Positions 7,511-14,512 are shown, counted from the stretch's first letter. The stretch: DNA of 18,131 nucleotides from an uncultured Faecalibacterium sp. (GCA_934525845.1 CAKSZS010000040.1:1-18131); one strand, 5' to 3'. The notes: generated from the sequence alone by a model not told the origin. Numbers and translations: made by a program.

Positions 7511-8665
7511 TCAAATAACTTCCAGGTAAATGTTCCGTGCGTCCTCTGCCGTCACAGGGCGCATATTGTTCACCAGCAGACGCTGCTGCTGCATTCCGGC
7601 CTCCACCAGGCCGTCCAGATCTTCGGGCTTCACACCGAAGCCCTTGTAGCTGGCGGGGATGTCCAGGTGCTTGACGATCTCTTCCAGCCAGCGGATGATG
7701 TATGCGCTCTTCTCTTCCACGGTGGTGCAGGTCTTTTCGCCGTGGACGCAGCGGTCATACGCTTCGGCGAACTTTTCGCGGCAGACGCTCTCATTGAAGC
7801 GCATGACGGGCACCAGCAGGATGGCGTTTGCAACGCCATGGGCCACATGGTACTTGCCGCCCATGGGGTAGCTCAGGGCGTGGACGGCGGTGGTGCCGGA
7901 GGCTGTGATGGCCACGCCGGCGTAGAAGCTTGCGGTCTGCATATTGATCTTGGCCTGCACGGCTTCGGGATCATCGCAGGCTTTTTCGATGTTGTTCAGG
8001 ATCAGATCCAGTGCCCACATGGCATACATATCGCTGAAGGCGTTCGCCTTGTTGCTGGTCCAGCACTCAATGGCGTGGCACAGGGCGTCCACACCGGTGG
8101 AAGCCGCGATCTTGCGGGGCAGCTTCTTGATCATGATCGGGTCGAGGATGACGTAATCCGCGATCATTTCCGGATTGACGATGCCGATCTTGACTTCCTT
8201 TTCCGGCACCGCCACGATGGCGTTGGGGGTGGCCTCGGCGCCGGTGCCGGCGGTGGTGGGGATCATCAGGGTCGGAACACACTTGTGTGCCCGCAGCGGG
8301 GTATCCAGCAGCTCCTTGACGCCGTATTCATCGGTTTTGAGCAGCGAAGCCAGCTTTGCGATATCCATCACGGAACCGCCGCCCACAGCCACGATGAAGT
8401 CCGCACCCGATGCCTTGAAGGCGTCGATGGCGGCCTGTGCCTGCTGGTAGGAAGGTTCTGCGGGCAGCTCGTCGAACACGACATATTCTTTGCCGGCCTG
8501 CCCGATCTTCGCCGTGACCAGATCTGCCAGACCGGTGGCCTCGATGCCCTTATCGGTGAACACGGCCACCTTTGCGGTGTCCTTGACCAGGTTGGTCAGA
8601 TTGTCCAGGCTGTTCTCGCCTCCGAACACCGCACCCGGCATTCTCAATGTGTACTGCTTCAGCAT
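7511..8665 (-). CDS. Iron-containing alcohol dehydrogenase
   Basis: Group III NAD(P)-dependent alcohol dehydrogenase of 384 aa, the usual length. The nucleotide-binding motif GGGSVMD is at 95-101, and the family signature PTTAGTGAEATPNAI follows at about 136-150. The four Fe2+ ligands are D193 and H197 (GVDALCHAIE), H262 (VHALSYP) and H276 (VAHGVANA). Relatives reduce short aldehydes: lactaldehyde (FucO), succinate semialdehyde, butyraldehyde, or act on 1,3-propanediol. In this operon it could reduce the aldehyde released by the DapA-type lyase and regenerate NAD. It could also deal with L-lactaldehyde from the nearby rhamnose genes. The ATG at 8665 is chosen because AAGGAGG is 8 nt upstream; an ATG nine codons earlier is weaker. 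Confidence 0.93.
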   Translation of the reverse strand: MLKQYTLRMPGAVFGGENSLDNLTNLVKDTAKVAVFTDKGIEATGLADLVTAKIGQAGKEYVVFDELPAEPSYQQAQAAIDAFKASGADFIVAVGGGSVMDIAKLASLLKTDEYGVKELLDTPLRAHKCVPTLMIPTTAGTGAEATPNAIVAVPEKEVKIGIVNPEMIADYVILDPIMIKKLPRKIAASTGVDALCHAIECWTSNKANAFSDMYAMWALDLILNNIEKACDDPEAVQAKINMQTASFYAGVAITASGTTAVHALSYPMGGKYHVAHGVANAILLVPVMRFNESVCREKFAEAYDRCVHGEKTCTTVEEKSAYIIRWLEEIVKHLDIPASYKGFGVKPEDLDGLVEAGMQQQRLLVNNMRPVTAEDARNIYLEVI

Positions 8666-8688
8666 TGTCTTGTCCTCCTTGCTTTGGT

Positions 8689-9969
8689 TCATTCCTCGAT
8701 GGTTCGATTCAGTTTGTTCAGGATCCGCAGGAGCTGGTCGCTGGGGCCAAACCCTCCGGACTTGGAAAGTACATATCGTTTTTGTCCCCTGCAGGTAAAG
8801 CTGGAAAGGACAACGCCCGGATCCATCTCACAGATGGGATGAAGCTCCGCCACGCCAAGTTCGCCCATGGTCTGGATCAGTACATCGCCGCCCGTGATCA
8901 TCAGGGTGCGGCAGGTGCCGCCCGCTCCCGGCCCATCCGCTTCGATCAGGTATTTTGCCGTCCGGCCGATGGAGTCCGCGATGCGCTGCCGCATCTCTTC
9001 CACCTTCATCTGCCGCTGTTCGGCGTACCGCCGTGTGGAGCGGTTCCCGTCGGCATCGTTGGTATCGATGATGATGCAGTCACTCCGGCTCACCGCCTCG
9101 GCCATGGCTTTCAGCTTTTCTCTGCCCGCCGGGGTCTCCCAGTAGTGATCCTCCAGCTTCTCTTCCGGAGTCAGCCGCAGGCGGAGGAAGCCGTTCTGTT
9201 CGGCTTCGTCCAGCTGGGAGAGGGTGATGGGATTCACGCTTCCGCAGATCACCAGCAGCCGCTTGTCCAACCGGGGCTGCCGGGCTGCCCCGGTCCGTTC
9301 CAGACCCAGCAGACCGGGCAGGATGGCCGCGAAGCCTGCGCATCCGGCCAGCGCCTTCAGCTTTCCGTTCTGCCGGAGCACTTCGCCGGTCCTGCGGATG
9401 TCTTCCACCGACTTCGCATCGCAGATCTGGATGCCCGGGCCTTGCAGCCGGATGGGTTCTCCCGGCTCCGCCGTAACGGTGGGCAGCCCGCTCTGCTCTG
9501 CAATGATGGCTGCCACATCGGAGTTCCGCACCGGCTCGAAGGGATCCTGCCCGAACACGCTCTGGGCTACCGGCATTCCTTCAATGAGCTGCTGCCCATG
9601 CTCCGTGGTCCGGTTCATCTGGGGGAAGGCCGGTACGAAGAACAGCTGCCCGTCCGGGCTTTCCTCCGCCACCGCTTCCAGCTCGGCTCCGATGTTGCCC
9701 CGGAGCGCGGAGTCTGTCTTTTTATAAATGCAGGGCACCTTCATGGCGAATGCCCGCCGGGCGATGGAGGCCACGCACGCCTTTGCCTGCTGCGGGGGGA
9801 TGTGGCGCGTTTCCGCATCGATCACCAGGACTTCCGTTTCATCGGCAAAGCGTTCAAGGTCTGCATGGGGATCGGTCAGCACCACCGTTCTGGCACCGGT
9901 CTTCGAGATCTGCACTCCGGTGTCCAGCGCTCCCGTAAAGTCATCTGCCAATATCAAAAGTGTAAACAT
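8689..9969 (-). CDS. DUF1537 four-carbon acid-sugar kinase family protein
   Basis: First gene of the operon, 426 aa. The N-terminal domain has ILADDFTGALDTGVQ (7-20), KKTDSALRGNIGAEL (83-97) and PAFPQMNR (113-120), all hallmarks of the DUF1537 acid-sugar binding domain. The C-terminal nucleotide-binding domain carries TGGDV and ends with KSGGFGPSD. DUF1537 proteins are ATP-dependent kinases that phosphorylate the terminal hydroxyl of acids such as D-threonate, L-threonate or D-erythronate. The co-encoded PdxA homologue supplies the next step. The ATG at 9969 is preceded by GGTGA at 7 nt, matching the 3' half of the AGGAGGTGA consensus. A longer frame reaching an ATG at 10092 is rejected because it would run through both promoters. 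Substrate assignment beyond 'C4-type acid sugar' is inference. Confidence 0.9.
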   Translation of the reverse strand: MFTLLILADDFTGALDTGVQISKTGARTVVLTDPHADLERFADETEVLVIDAETRHIPPQQAKACVASIARRAFAMKVPCIYKKTDSALRGNIGAELEAVAEESPDGQLFFVPAFPQMNRTTEHGQQLIEGMPVAQSVFGQDPFEPVRNSDVAAIIAEQSGLPTVTAEPGEPIRLQGPGIQICDAKSVEDIRRTGEVLRQNGKLKALAGCAGFAAILPGLLGLERTGAARQPRLDKRLLVICGSVNPITLSQLDEAEQNGFLRLRLTPEEKLEDHYWETPAGREKLKAMAEAVSRSDCIIIDTNDADGNRSTRRYAEQRQMKVEEMRQRIADSIGRTAKYLIEADGPGAGGTCRTLMITGGDVLIQTMGELGVAELHPICEMDPGVVLSSFTCRGQKRYVLSKSGGFGPSDQLLRILNKLNRTIEE

Positions 9970-10020
9970 TGCTGATTCACCGCTCTCTTTTGCTTGCCTT
10001 TTCTTTGCTTCGGTGGCCCT

Positions 10021-10049
10021 ATTATAGCCAAAAGCCGGGCGGTTCTCAA
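10021..10049 (-). promoter_or_regulatory. Proximal sigma-A promoter of the acid-utilisation operon (P2)
   Basis: Read on the minus strand: TTGAGA (10049-10044), a 17-nt spacer, then a perfect TATAAT (10026-10021). The predicted transcription start is near 10014, leaving a leader of about 45 nt before the kinase ATG at 9969. Confidence 0.75.
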
Positions 10050-10063
10050 TTTCCGTTTGTGTC

Positions 10064-10092
10064 ATTATGAAACGATTTTTATTTTTTGTCAA
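10064..10092 (-). promoter_or_regulatory. Distal sigma-A promoter of the acid-utilisation operon (P1)
   Basis: Read on the minus strand: a perfect TTGACA (10092-10087), a 17-nt spacer, then CATAAT (10069-10064). It lies 43 bp upstream of P2. Its -10 box overlaps the left arm of the 13-bp inverted repeat (10067-10079), so a protein bound there should directly affect this promoter. Confidence 0.75.
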
Positions 10093-10117
10093 ATTTTGTT
10101 CGCCAAAATCGTTTCAT
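10067..10117. repeat. 13-bp perfect inverted repeat flanking P1 (candidate operator)
   Basis: ATGAAACGATTTT (10067-10079) is repeated exactly in inverted form as AAAATCGTTTCAT (10105-10117), with 25 nt between. One arm covers the P1 -10 and spacer; the other lies just upstream of the P1 -35. The arms are 38 bp apart. The site sits in the divergent region next to the PrpR-like regulator, the obvious candidate binder. The repeat is seen directly; its function is inferred. Confidence 0.7.
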
Positions 10118-10162
10118 TTTAGAACATTTCCGCTTTTCCGTCTGGCGTGCAGCGTTGCATTA

Positions 10163-10171
10163 TGTTACAAT
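10163..10171 (+). promoter_or_regulatory. Extended -10 promoter for the PrpR-like regulator
   Basis: TG at 10163-10164, one spacer base, then TACAAT (10166-10171) forms an extended -10 element. No good -35 is seen at 17 bp (TGGCGT). Predicted start near 10178 gives a leader of about 79 nt that contains the palindrome at 10194-10210. Confidence 0.45.
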
Positions 10172-10193
10172 TTTATTCGGAAAGCCCCCATTT

Positions 10194-10210
10194 CGTTCCG
10201 TTTTGGAACG
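10194..10210. promoter_or_regulatory. Palindrome CGTTCC-N5-GGAACG in regulator leader (candidate operator)
   Basis: A 6-bp perfect inverted repeat with a 5-nt centre (GTTTT). The stretch 10193-10209 matches 10109-10125, which includes the right arm of the larger repeat, at 14 of 17 positions with only transition differences. The two copies are 84 bp apart. Its place downstream of the regulator's likely promoter fits autoregulation; that is inference. Confidence 0.45.
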
Positions 10211-10256
10211 CATTGGGCAAATCTGCTGTTTTTTCCCATCGTGAGGAGGGATCTGC

Positions 10257-12032
10257 TTGGAAGAGATTCGCATTTTAGGGATCGCGCCCTTTGAGAGCAT
10301 CCGTGCCGCCATGGAGCGCGTGGCGCGGGAAGAGTTTCCCGCGGTGCGCTTTGAAGCGTACACCGGCGACCTGGAGGAGGGCGTCAAGATCGCGCAGCGC
10401 CTTTCCAAAGAGAATTACGACGTTGTAATCTCCCGCGGCGGCACCGCAGAACTGCTGAAGAAAGAAACGACCCTGCCGGTGGTCGAGATCACCTTTTCGG
10501 TTTACGACATCCTGCGCGCCATCAAAATGGCCGAGAACTACAACAGTCTGTATGCCATCGTGGGCTTTCCCAGCATCACGGGGCCGGCCCATACGCTGTG
10601 TGACCTGCTGCGCTTCAACACGGACATCGTCACCGTTCACAGTGAGGCCGAGGTGCGCTCGGCGCTGGAGCGGCTGAAGCTGGGCGGCTACAGCATGGTC
10701 ATCTGCGACAATGTCACCCACAGCGTCGCCCGGGAGCTGGGATACAGCGCCTTTCTCATCACCAGCGGCGCAGAAAGCCTGCACGCCGCCTTTGAGCACG
10801 CGGTGGATATCGCCAAAGAATACCGCCGGATGCGCCGGAAGATCGCGTTTCTGCAGAACGCCGTGCGGCAGTCCCGGGGGAACGTTCTGGTGTTCAACCG
10901 CCAGAAGGAACTGTGCTATACCACCGAGGACTCCGTCCCGGAAAAGATCCGGGATTATTTCGTCCAGCGCATCGGCGATCTTGGTTCCGGGGCAGTGCGG
11001 CAGTTCCTGTACACCGATGAGCTGACCTACCTGCGGGTCACCGCGCAGGCCATGACCTTTGCCAATGAGCCGTTCTATGTGTTCTGCTATACCCAGACCA
11101 TCCTCTCCCGCAAGTCCATCAACGCGGGCATTTACCTGTATGAGCACAACGAGGTGCAGCACCTGTTCCAGGACAGCTTTCTGAGCATCAGCGGTGCCAT
11201 CCGCCCGCTGGAAAAGCGGCTCTCGGCGCTGGCGGCCACGGCTCAGCCGGTGCTGATCCTGGGCGAGCCGGGCACCGGCAAGCAGCAGATTGCCAAGGCG
11301 CTGTACCTGAACAGCCCCTACAATCAGAATCCCTTTGTGGTCATCAACTGCACCACCCTGAACGAAAAGGGCTGGGAGTTCCTGTTCAACTCCCCTTCCT
11401 CTCCCCTGCTGGAAAACCACATCACCCTTTATTTTCAGGATATCGGCAAACTGGCCTACCGCAATCTGCAGGAACTGCTCTATTACTCCAACCAGATCTC
11501 GCTGAAAACACGGGTGTTCCTGATCTTCTCCTGCATCGTTTCCCCACAGAACGTCCCGCCTCCCGCCATCCAGAGCTTTTCCGCCGAGATGGGCTGCGTC
11601 GGGCTGTCGGTCATCCCGCTGCGCTCCCGTGCCGACGAGATCCCGTCGCTGGCCAACCTCTATCTGAACAGCCTGAACGCCTCCCTGGGCAAGCAGATCA
11701 TCGGCCTGGCGCCCAATGCCATGGATCAGCTGATCCATTACAGCTGGCCGGACAACTTCACCGAGTTCAAGGCGGTGCTGAGCGAGCTGGCGGCACTGGC
11801 GTCCTCTTCCTATATCCTGAATGACTCCGTGACCGAAGTGCTCCTGAAGGAGCGGACGCTCCATCATGCGGAGGCCGCCCCCTCAGCGGAGAATCCCTTC
11901 TCCGGAAAAACGCTGGAACAGATCATCTCCGCTGCCATCAACCAGACCCTCTCCGACTGCGGCGGCAATCAGACCCTTGCCGCCAAAAAGCTGGGCATCA
12001 GCCGCTCCACCCTCTGGCGGCACCTGAGCTGA
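10257..12032 (+). CDS. PrpR-N domain transcriptional regulator with degenerate sigma-54-type AAA+ core and Fis HTH
   Basis: A 591-aa regulator divergent from the acid-utilisation operon. Residues 1 to about 185 form a PrpR_N ligand-sensing domain of the propionate-activator type. A middle section follows, then an AAA+ core with Walker A GEPGTGKQ (336-343). The GAFTGA sigma-54 contact loop and its surroundings are missing: after INCTTLNEKG the chain jumps within about 25 residues to a poor Walker B, LYFQDIG, where LFLDEIG is usual. The later RADEIPSL and YSWPDNF motifs remain but have lost the usual VREL. A Fis-type helix-turn-helix ends the protein (LAAKKLGISRSTLWRHL). It probably acts with sigma-A RNA polymerase, as TyrR-like proteins do. 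The start is TTG at 10257, with AGGAGG 7 nt upstream; the first ATG in frame is 18 codons later without such a site. Confidence 0.87.
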   Translation: MEEIRILGIAPFESIRAAMERVAREEFPAVRFEAYTGDLEEGVKIAQRLSKENYDVVISRGGTAELLKKETTLPVVEITFSVYDILRAIKMAENYNSLYAIVGFPSITGPAHTLCDLLRFNTDIVTVHSEAEVRSALERLKLGGYSMVICDNVTHSVARELGYSAFLITSGAESLHAAFEHAVDIAKEYRRMRRKIAFLQNAVRQSRGNVLVFNRQKELCYTTEDSVPEKIRDYFVQRIGDLGSGAVRQFLYTDELTYLRVTAQAMTFANEPFYVFCYTQTILSRKSINAGIYLYEHNEVQHLFQDSFLSISGAIRPLEKRLSALAATAQPVLILGEPGTGKQQIAKALYLNSPYNQNPFVVINCTTLNEKGWEFLFNSPSSPLLENHITLYFQDIGKLAYRNLQELLYYSNQISLKTRVFLIFSCIVSPQNVPPPAIQSFSAEMGCVGLSVIPLRSRADEIPSLANLYLNSLNASLGKQIIGLAPNAMDQLIHYSWPDNFTEFKAVLSELAALASSSYILNDSVTEVLLKERTLHHAEAAPSAENPFSGKTLEQIISAAINQTLSDCGGNQTLAAKKLGISRSTLWRHLS

Positions 12033-12109
12033 CGCCAGCCTGCCAGACCAATGCCGCACTCCGGATAGCGTGCCTTCCTTATGTTCCATCGCTGCGGAAC
12101 CCTTCCTAC

Positions 12110-12158
12110 GAAAAAAACGGGGCTGTTGCACAAGGAAGAAAGCCGGTGCAACAGCCCC
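12110..12158 (-). terminator. Rho-independent terminator of the AraC-type regulator
   Basis: Read on the minus strand, a 12-bp perfect stem GGGGCTGTTGCA/TGCAACAGCCCC (12147-12158 with 12119-12130) has a 16-nt loop. After one base comes T7 (12117-12111). The stem begins one base after the stop codon of the gene ending at 12160. On the plus strand no T tract follows the stem, so it is a poor terminator for the upstream regulator gene. Confidence 0.9.
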
Positions 12159-12159
12159 T

Positions 12160-13035
12160 TCACCTTGCCCCCTCCACCGGCTTCAGTGCGCTTTTGCGGT
12201 ATTGCAGGGGGCTTTGTCCGGTGGCTTTTGCAAACCGGGTGGAAAAATTGCTGGCATCCCCAAAGCCTGCCTCCCGCGCGATTTCGCTGACGCTGTGATC
12301 GGTGAGGACAAGCAGCTCCTTTGCCTGGGTGATGCGGAAGTTGACCAGATAGTTATACGGCGTTGTGCCCATATATCGCCGGAACAGGCGCAGAAAGTAG
12401 CTTTTGCTCATGTGCGCCTCTGCCAGCAGGTCGGCAAGGCAAAGTTCCTTCTGGTAATTTTTGCGCAGGGTCTCCGCCGCCTGCAAAATCACCTGCCGTG
12501 CGCTGGTGGCCTCGGCCTGTGCAAGGATGCTCTGGGCACACAAGGCCAGCATCTCATGGAGCGCCAGCCCGGCGGTCACCATGCTGTCCACGGTGCTGCG
12601 CTCTATCTGTGCCAAAAGCGTTTCAAAACATTCCTGCATTTTGACCCCGGTGGGCTGCACCGGGGTCAGTTTTTTGCCCGGAAGCAGCAGCGGCTCCATG
12701 GCGGCGACCCCTGCGCCGTCCAGATGCACCCAGTAATGGTGCCAGCAGCTTTGCCCCGGTGCGGTGCAGTAGCTTTGGGGGGTGCGGCAGTTCAGCAGCA
12801 GCGCCTGCCCGGTGCCGAGCACCACATGGCTTTCCCCCTGCTCAATGAGCCCTGCACCCCGGAGGGTGTAAAACAGGATATAACTCTCCTTATCTGTGCG
12901 GGCAGTGGAAAAATGCTGCTGGGCGTAAAACACCCCAGCTTCGGTGCAGTAATAGGGCTGGGTCAGCTCTGCCTCGCTGGGGGTGGTGCGCTTCCACAGG
13001 CTTTCCGGGGTCACATCCATGTTATAAGTCAGCAT
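12160..13035 (-). CDS. AraC-family regulator, cupin N-terminus (probable rhamnose operon regulator)
   Basis: A 291-aa AraC-type regulator. The N-terminal part (about 1-160) has the layout of an AraC-type cupin: GxxIEQGESHVVLGTGQALLL followed by a Trp/His-rich strand (CWHHYWVHL). The C-terminus holds the double helix-turn-helix (about 190-285), with CLADLLAEAHMSKSYFLRLF and SVSEIAREAGFGDASNFSTR, then the P-x-x-Y-R ending. It is divergent from rhaB with a 154-bp gap, so it most likely senses rhamnose and activates rhaBAD. The family is clear; the ligand is inferred from position. The ATG at 13035 follows AGGAG at 7 nt. It has its own near-consensus promoter and terminator, so it forms a single-gene unit. 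Confidence 0.88.
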   Translation of the reverse strand: MLTYNMDVTPESLWKRTTPSEAELTQPYYCTEAGVFYAQQHFSTARTDKESYILFYTLRGAGLIEQGESHVVLGTGQALLLNCRTPQSYCTAPGQSCWHHYWVHLDGAGVAAMEPLLLPGKKLTPVQPTGVKMQECFETLLAQIERSTVDSMVTAGLALHEMLALCAQSILAQAEATSARQVILQAAETLRKNYQKELCLADLLAEAHMSKSYFLRLFRRYMGTTPYNYLVNFRITQAKELLVLTDHSVSEIAREAGFGDASNFSTRFAKATGQSPLQYRKSALKPVEGAR

Positions 13036-13061
13036 GTTCCGGCTCCTCTCTTTCTGGGTCC

Positions 13062-13090
13062 AGTATAGCGCCCCAGCCTTTGCAGTGCAA
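13062..13090 (-). promoter_or_regulatory. Sigma-A promoter of the AraC-type regulator with palindrome at the -35
   Basis: Read on the minus strand: TTGCAC (13090-13085), a 17-nt spacer, then TATACT (13067-13062). The leader is about 20 nt. The -35 lies inside the perfect palindrome TTGCA-G-TGCAA (13080-13090), a candidate operator for autoregulation. Confidence 0.7.
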
Positions 13091-13128
13091 GAGTAGACTT
13101 TTCACAAAGAATGTGTCACCTTTGCCCA

Positions 13129-13157
13129 TGGAATCGCCCTCGTTCTGCCGGTATACT
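13129..13157 (+). promoter_or_regulatory. Probable rhaBAD promoter (good -10, weak -35)
   Basis: TATACT (13152-13157) lies 32 bp before the rhaB ATG. The hexamer at 17-bp spacing is TGGAAT (13129-13134), a weak -35, as expected for a promoter that needs an activator. Just upstream, CAAAG-N10-CTTTG (13105-13109 and 13120-13124) is a small inverted repeat that could be part of an activator site. Confidence 0.5.
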
Positions 13158-13189
13158 GGTAGCAGTCAAAGCCACACAGGAGGCGCATT

Positions 13190-14512
13190 ATGCAGAAAAT
13201 CTATCTTGCCATCGACATTGGTGCGTCCAGCGGACGGCACATTGTGGGATGGATCGAGAACAGCGTTCTCCGCACCGAGGAAGTATACCGTTTTCCCAAT
13301 AGCGTCCAGCGGGTGGACGGCCATCTGGTATGGGACATCGACAGCCTGTTCGTCCATGTGAAGCAGGGCATCCGGGAAGCCTTTGCAAAGTACCCGGTCA
13401 TCGAGAGCCTTTCTATCGACACATGGGCGGTGGACTATGTGCTGCTGAAAGACGGTCAGCCCCTCTACCCTGTCTACGCCTACCGGGACGACCGGACGCA
13501 GGCAGTACTGCCCGAAGTCCACAGCATCCTGCCCTTTGCGCAGCTCTACCAGCGCACCGGCATCCAGTTCCAGCCCTTCAACAGCATTTATCAGCTGTAT
13601 GCCGACAAAAAAGCCGGTCGGCTGGCCGAAGCCGAGGACTTTCTGATGATCCCGGAGTACCTGCTGTGGCGGCTCTGTGGCGTGAAGGCGCGGGAGTACA
13701 CCAATGCCACCTCCACCGGCCTTGTGAATGCCCAGACCGGGGAATACGACCCGGAGATTTTGCAGGCACTGGGCCTACCGGAAACGATGTTCCCCAAGCT
13801 CACCGCACCCGGCACGGTACTGGGAGCACTGAAAGCGGACATTGCCACCGAAGTAGGCGGACAGACCAAGGTGGTGCTGTGCGCTACCCACGACACCGCC
13901 AGTGCCGTAGAGGGTATCCCCATGGAGCAGGGCGATGCGCCGTTTCTTTCTTCCGGTACATGGAGCCTGCTGGGGGTCAAGCTGGCAAAGCCCAACACCA
14001 GCCCGGAGAGCTGCAAAGCAAACTTTACCAACGAGGGCGGCGTGGGGTACATCCGTTACCTGAAAAACATCATGGGGCTGTGGATCATCCAGTGCGTGCA
14101 AAAGCAGCTGGGCATCTCCTTTGCCGAGATGGTGGAGCTGGCCAAGACCAGCACCTACACCCGCATTTTTGATGTGAACGCAGCCCGCTTCTCTGCCCCG
14201 CAGGATATGCGCGCGGAGATTCGCACAGCTCTCGCCGAGACCGGCGAAGCCCCTGCCACGGATGCGGACCTAATCAACAGCATCTATCATTCGCTGGCAT
14301 ACTGCTATGGGGAAGCCTTCCGGGAGCTGGAAGTCCTCACCGGGCAGCACTGGGATAAGCTCTACATCGCAGGCGGCGGCGCAAAGAACGCCACCCTGAA
14401 CGAGCTGACCGCCCACTATACCGGAAAACAGGTGGTGGCGCTGCCCATTGAGGCCACCGCCATCGGCAATTTGAAGATCCAGATGAACATTCCTGAAGGA
14501 GGAACCGTATGA
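13190..14512 (+). CDS. rhaB: Rhamnulokinase (C-terminally short)
   Basis: FGGY-family kinase (440 aa) that phosphorylates L-rhamnulose to L-rhamnulose 1-phosphate with ATP in the cytoplasm. Visible motifs: the phosphate loop DIGASSGR (9-16); SIDTWAVDYVLL (75-86); the catalytic base D235 in CATHDTASAV; GTWSLLG; and the adenine-region AGGGAKNATLNEL followed by EATAIGN. Known rhamnulokinases run to about 470-490 aa, with 25 or more residues after the EATAIGN segment; here only about 11 residues follow. The stop overlaps the rhaA start (ATGA, 14509-14512), and the rhaA ribosome binding site is inside the rhaB end. The ATG at 13190 follows AGGAGG at 6 nt. First gene of the rhaBAD operon. Confidence 0.93.
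   Translation: MQKIYLAIDIGASSGRHIVGWIENSVLRTEEVYRFPNSVQRVDGHLVWDIDSLFVHVKQGIREAFAKYPVIESLSIDTWAVDYVLLKDGQPLYPVYAYRDDRTQAVLPEVHSILPFAQLYQRTGIQFQPFNSIYQLYADKKAGRLAEAEDFLMIPEYLLWRLCGVKAREYTNATSTGLVNAQTGEYDPEILQALGLPETMFPKLTAPGTVLGALKADIATEVGGQTKVVLCATHDTASAVEGIPMEQGDAPFLSSGTWSLLGVKLAKPNTSPESCKANFTNEGGVGYIRYLKNIMGLWIIQCVQKQLGISFAEMVELAKTSTYTRIFDVNAARFSAPQDMRAEIRTALAETGEAPATDADLINSIYHSLAYCYGEAFRELEVLTGQHWDKLYIAGGGAKNATLNELTAHYTGKQVVALPIEATAIGNLKIQMNIPEGGTV

Noticed and set aside
4419..7529. A 1036-codon open frame on the plus strand covering three genes and two gaps
   Set aside because: It is antisense to three well-supported enzymes with intact motifs, is rich in His, Gly, Asp and Gln with no recognisable domain, and has no ribosome binding site. 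It results from the strong codon bias of the sense genes, which avoid the codons that would read as stops in this frame.
7667..8842. A 391-codon plus-strand frame antisense to the alcohol dehydrogenase gene
   Set aside because: Same low-complexity antisense composition, with no domain or start signal; the sense gene has all its metal ligands.
10143..10158. TGGC-N8-TTGC on the plus strand, resembling a sigma-54 -24/-12 promoter
   Set aside because: Sigma-54 promoters need a GG-to-GC distance of ten bases, and here it is eleven. It faces the regulator rather than the operon, and the regulator lacks the sigma-54 contact loop.
10275..11867. A 530-codon minus-strand frame antisense to the PrpR-like gene
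   Set aside because: No family resemblance and no ribosome binding site; a GC-rich shadow of a recognisable regulator.
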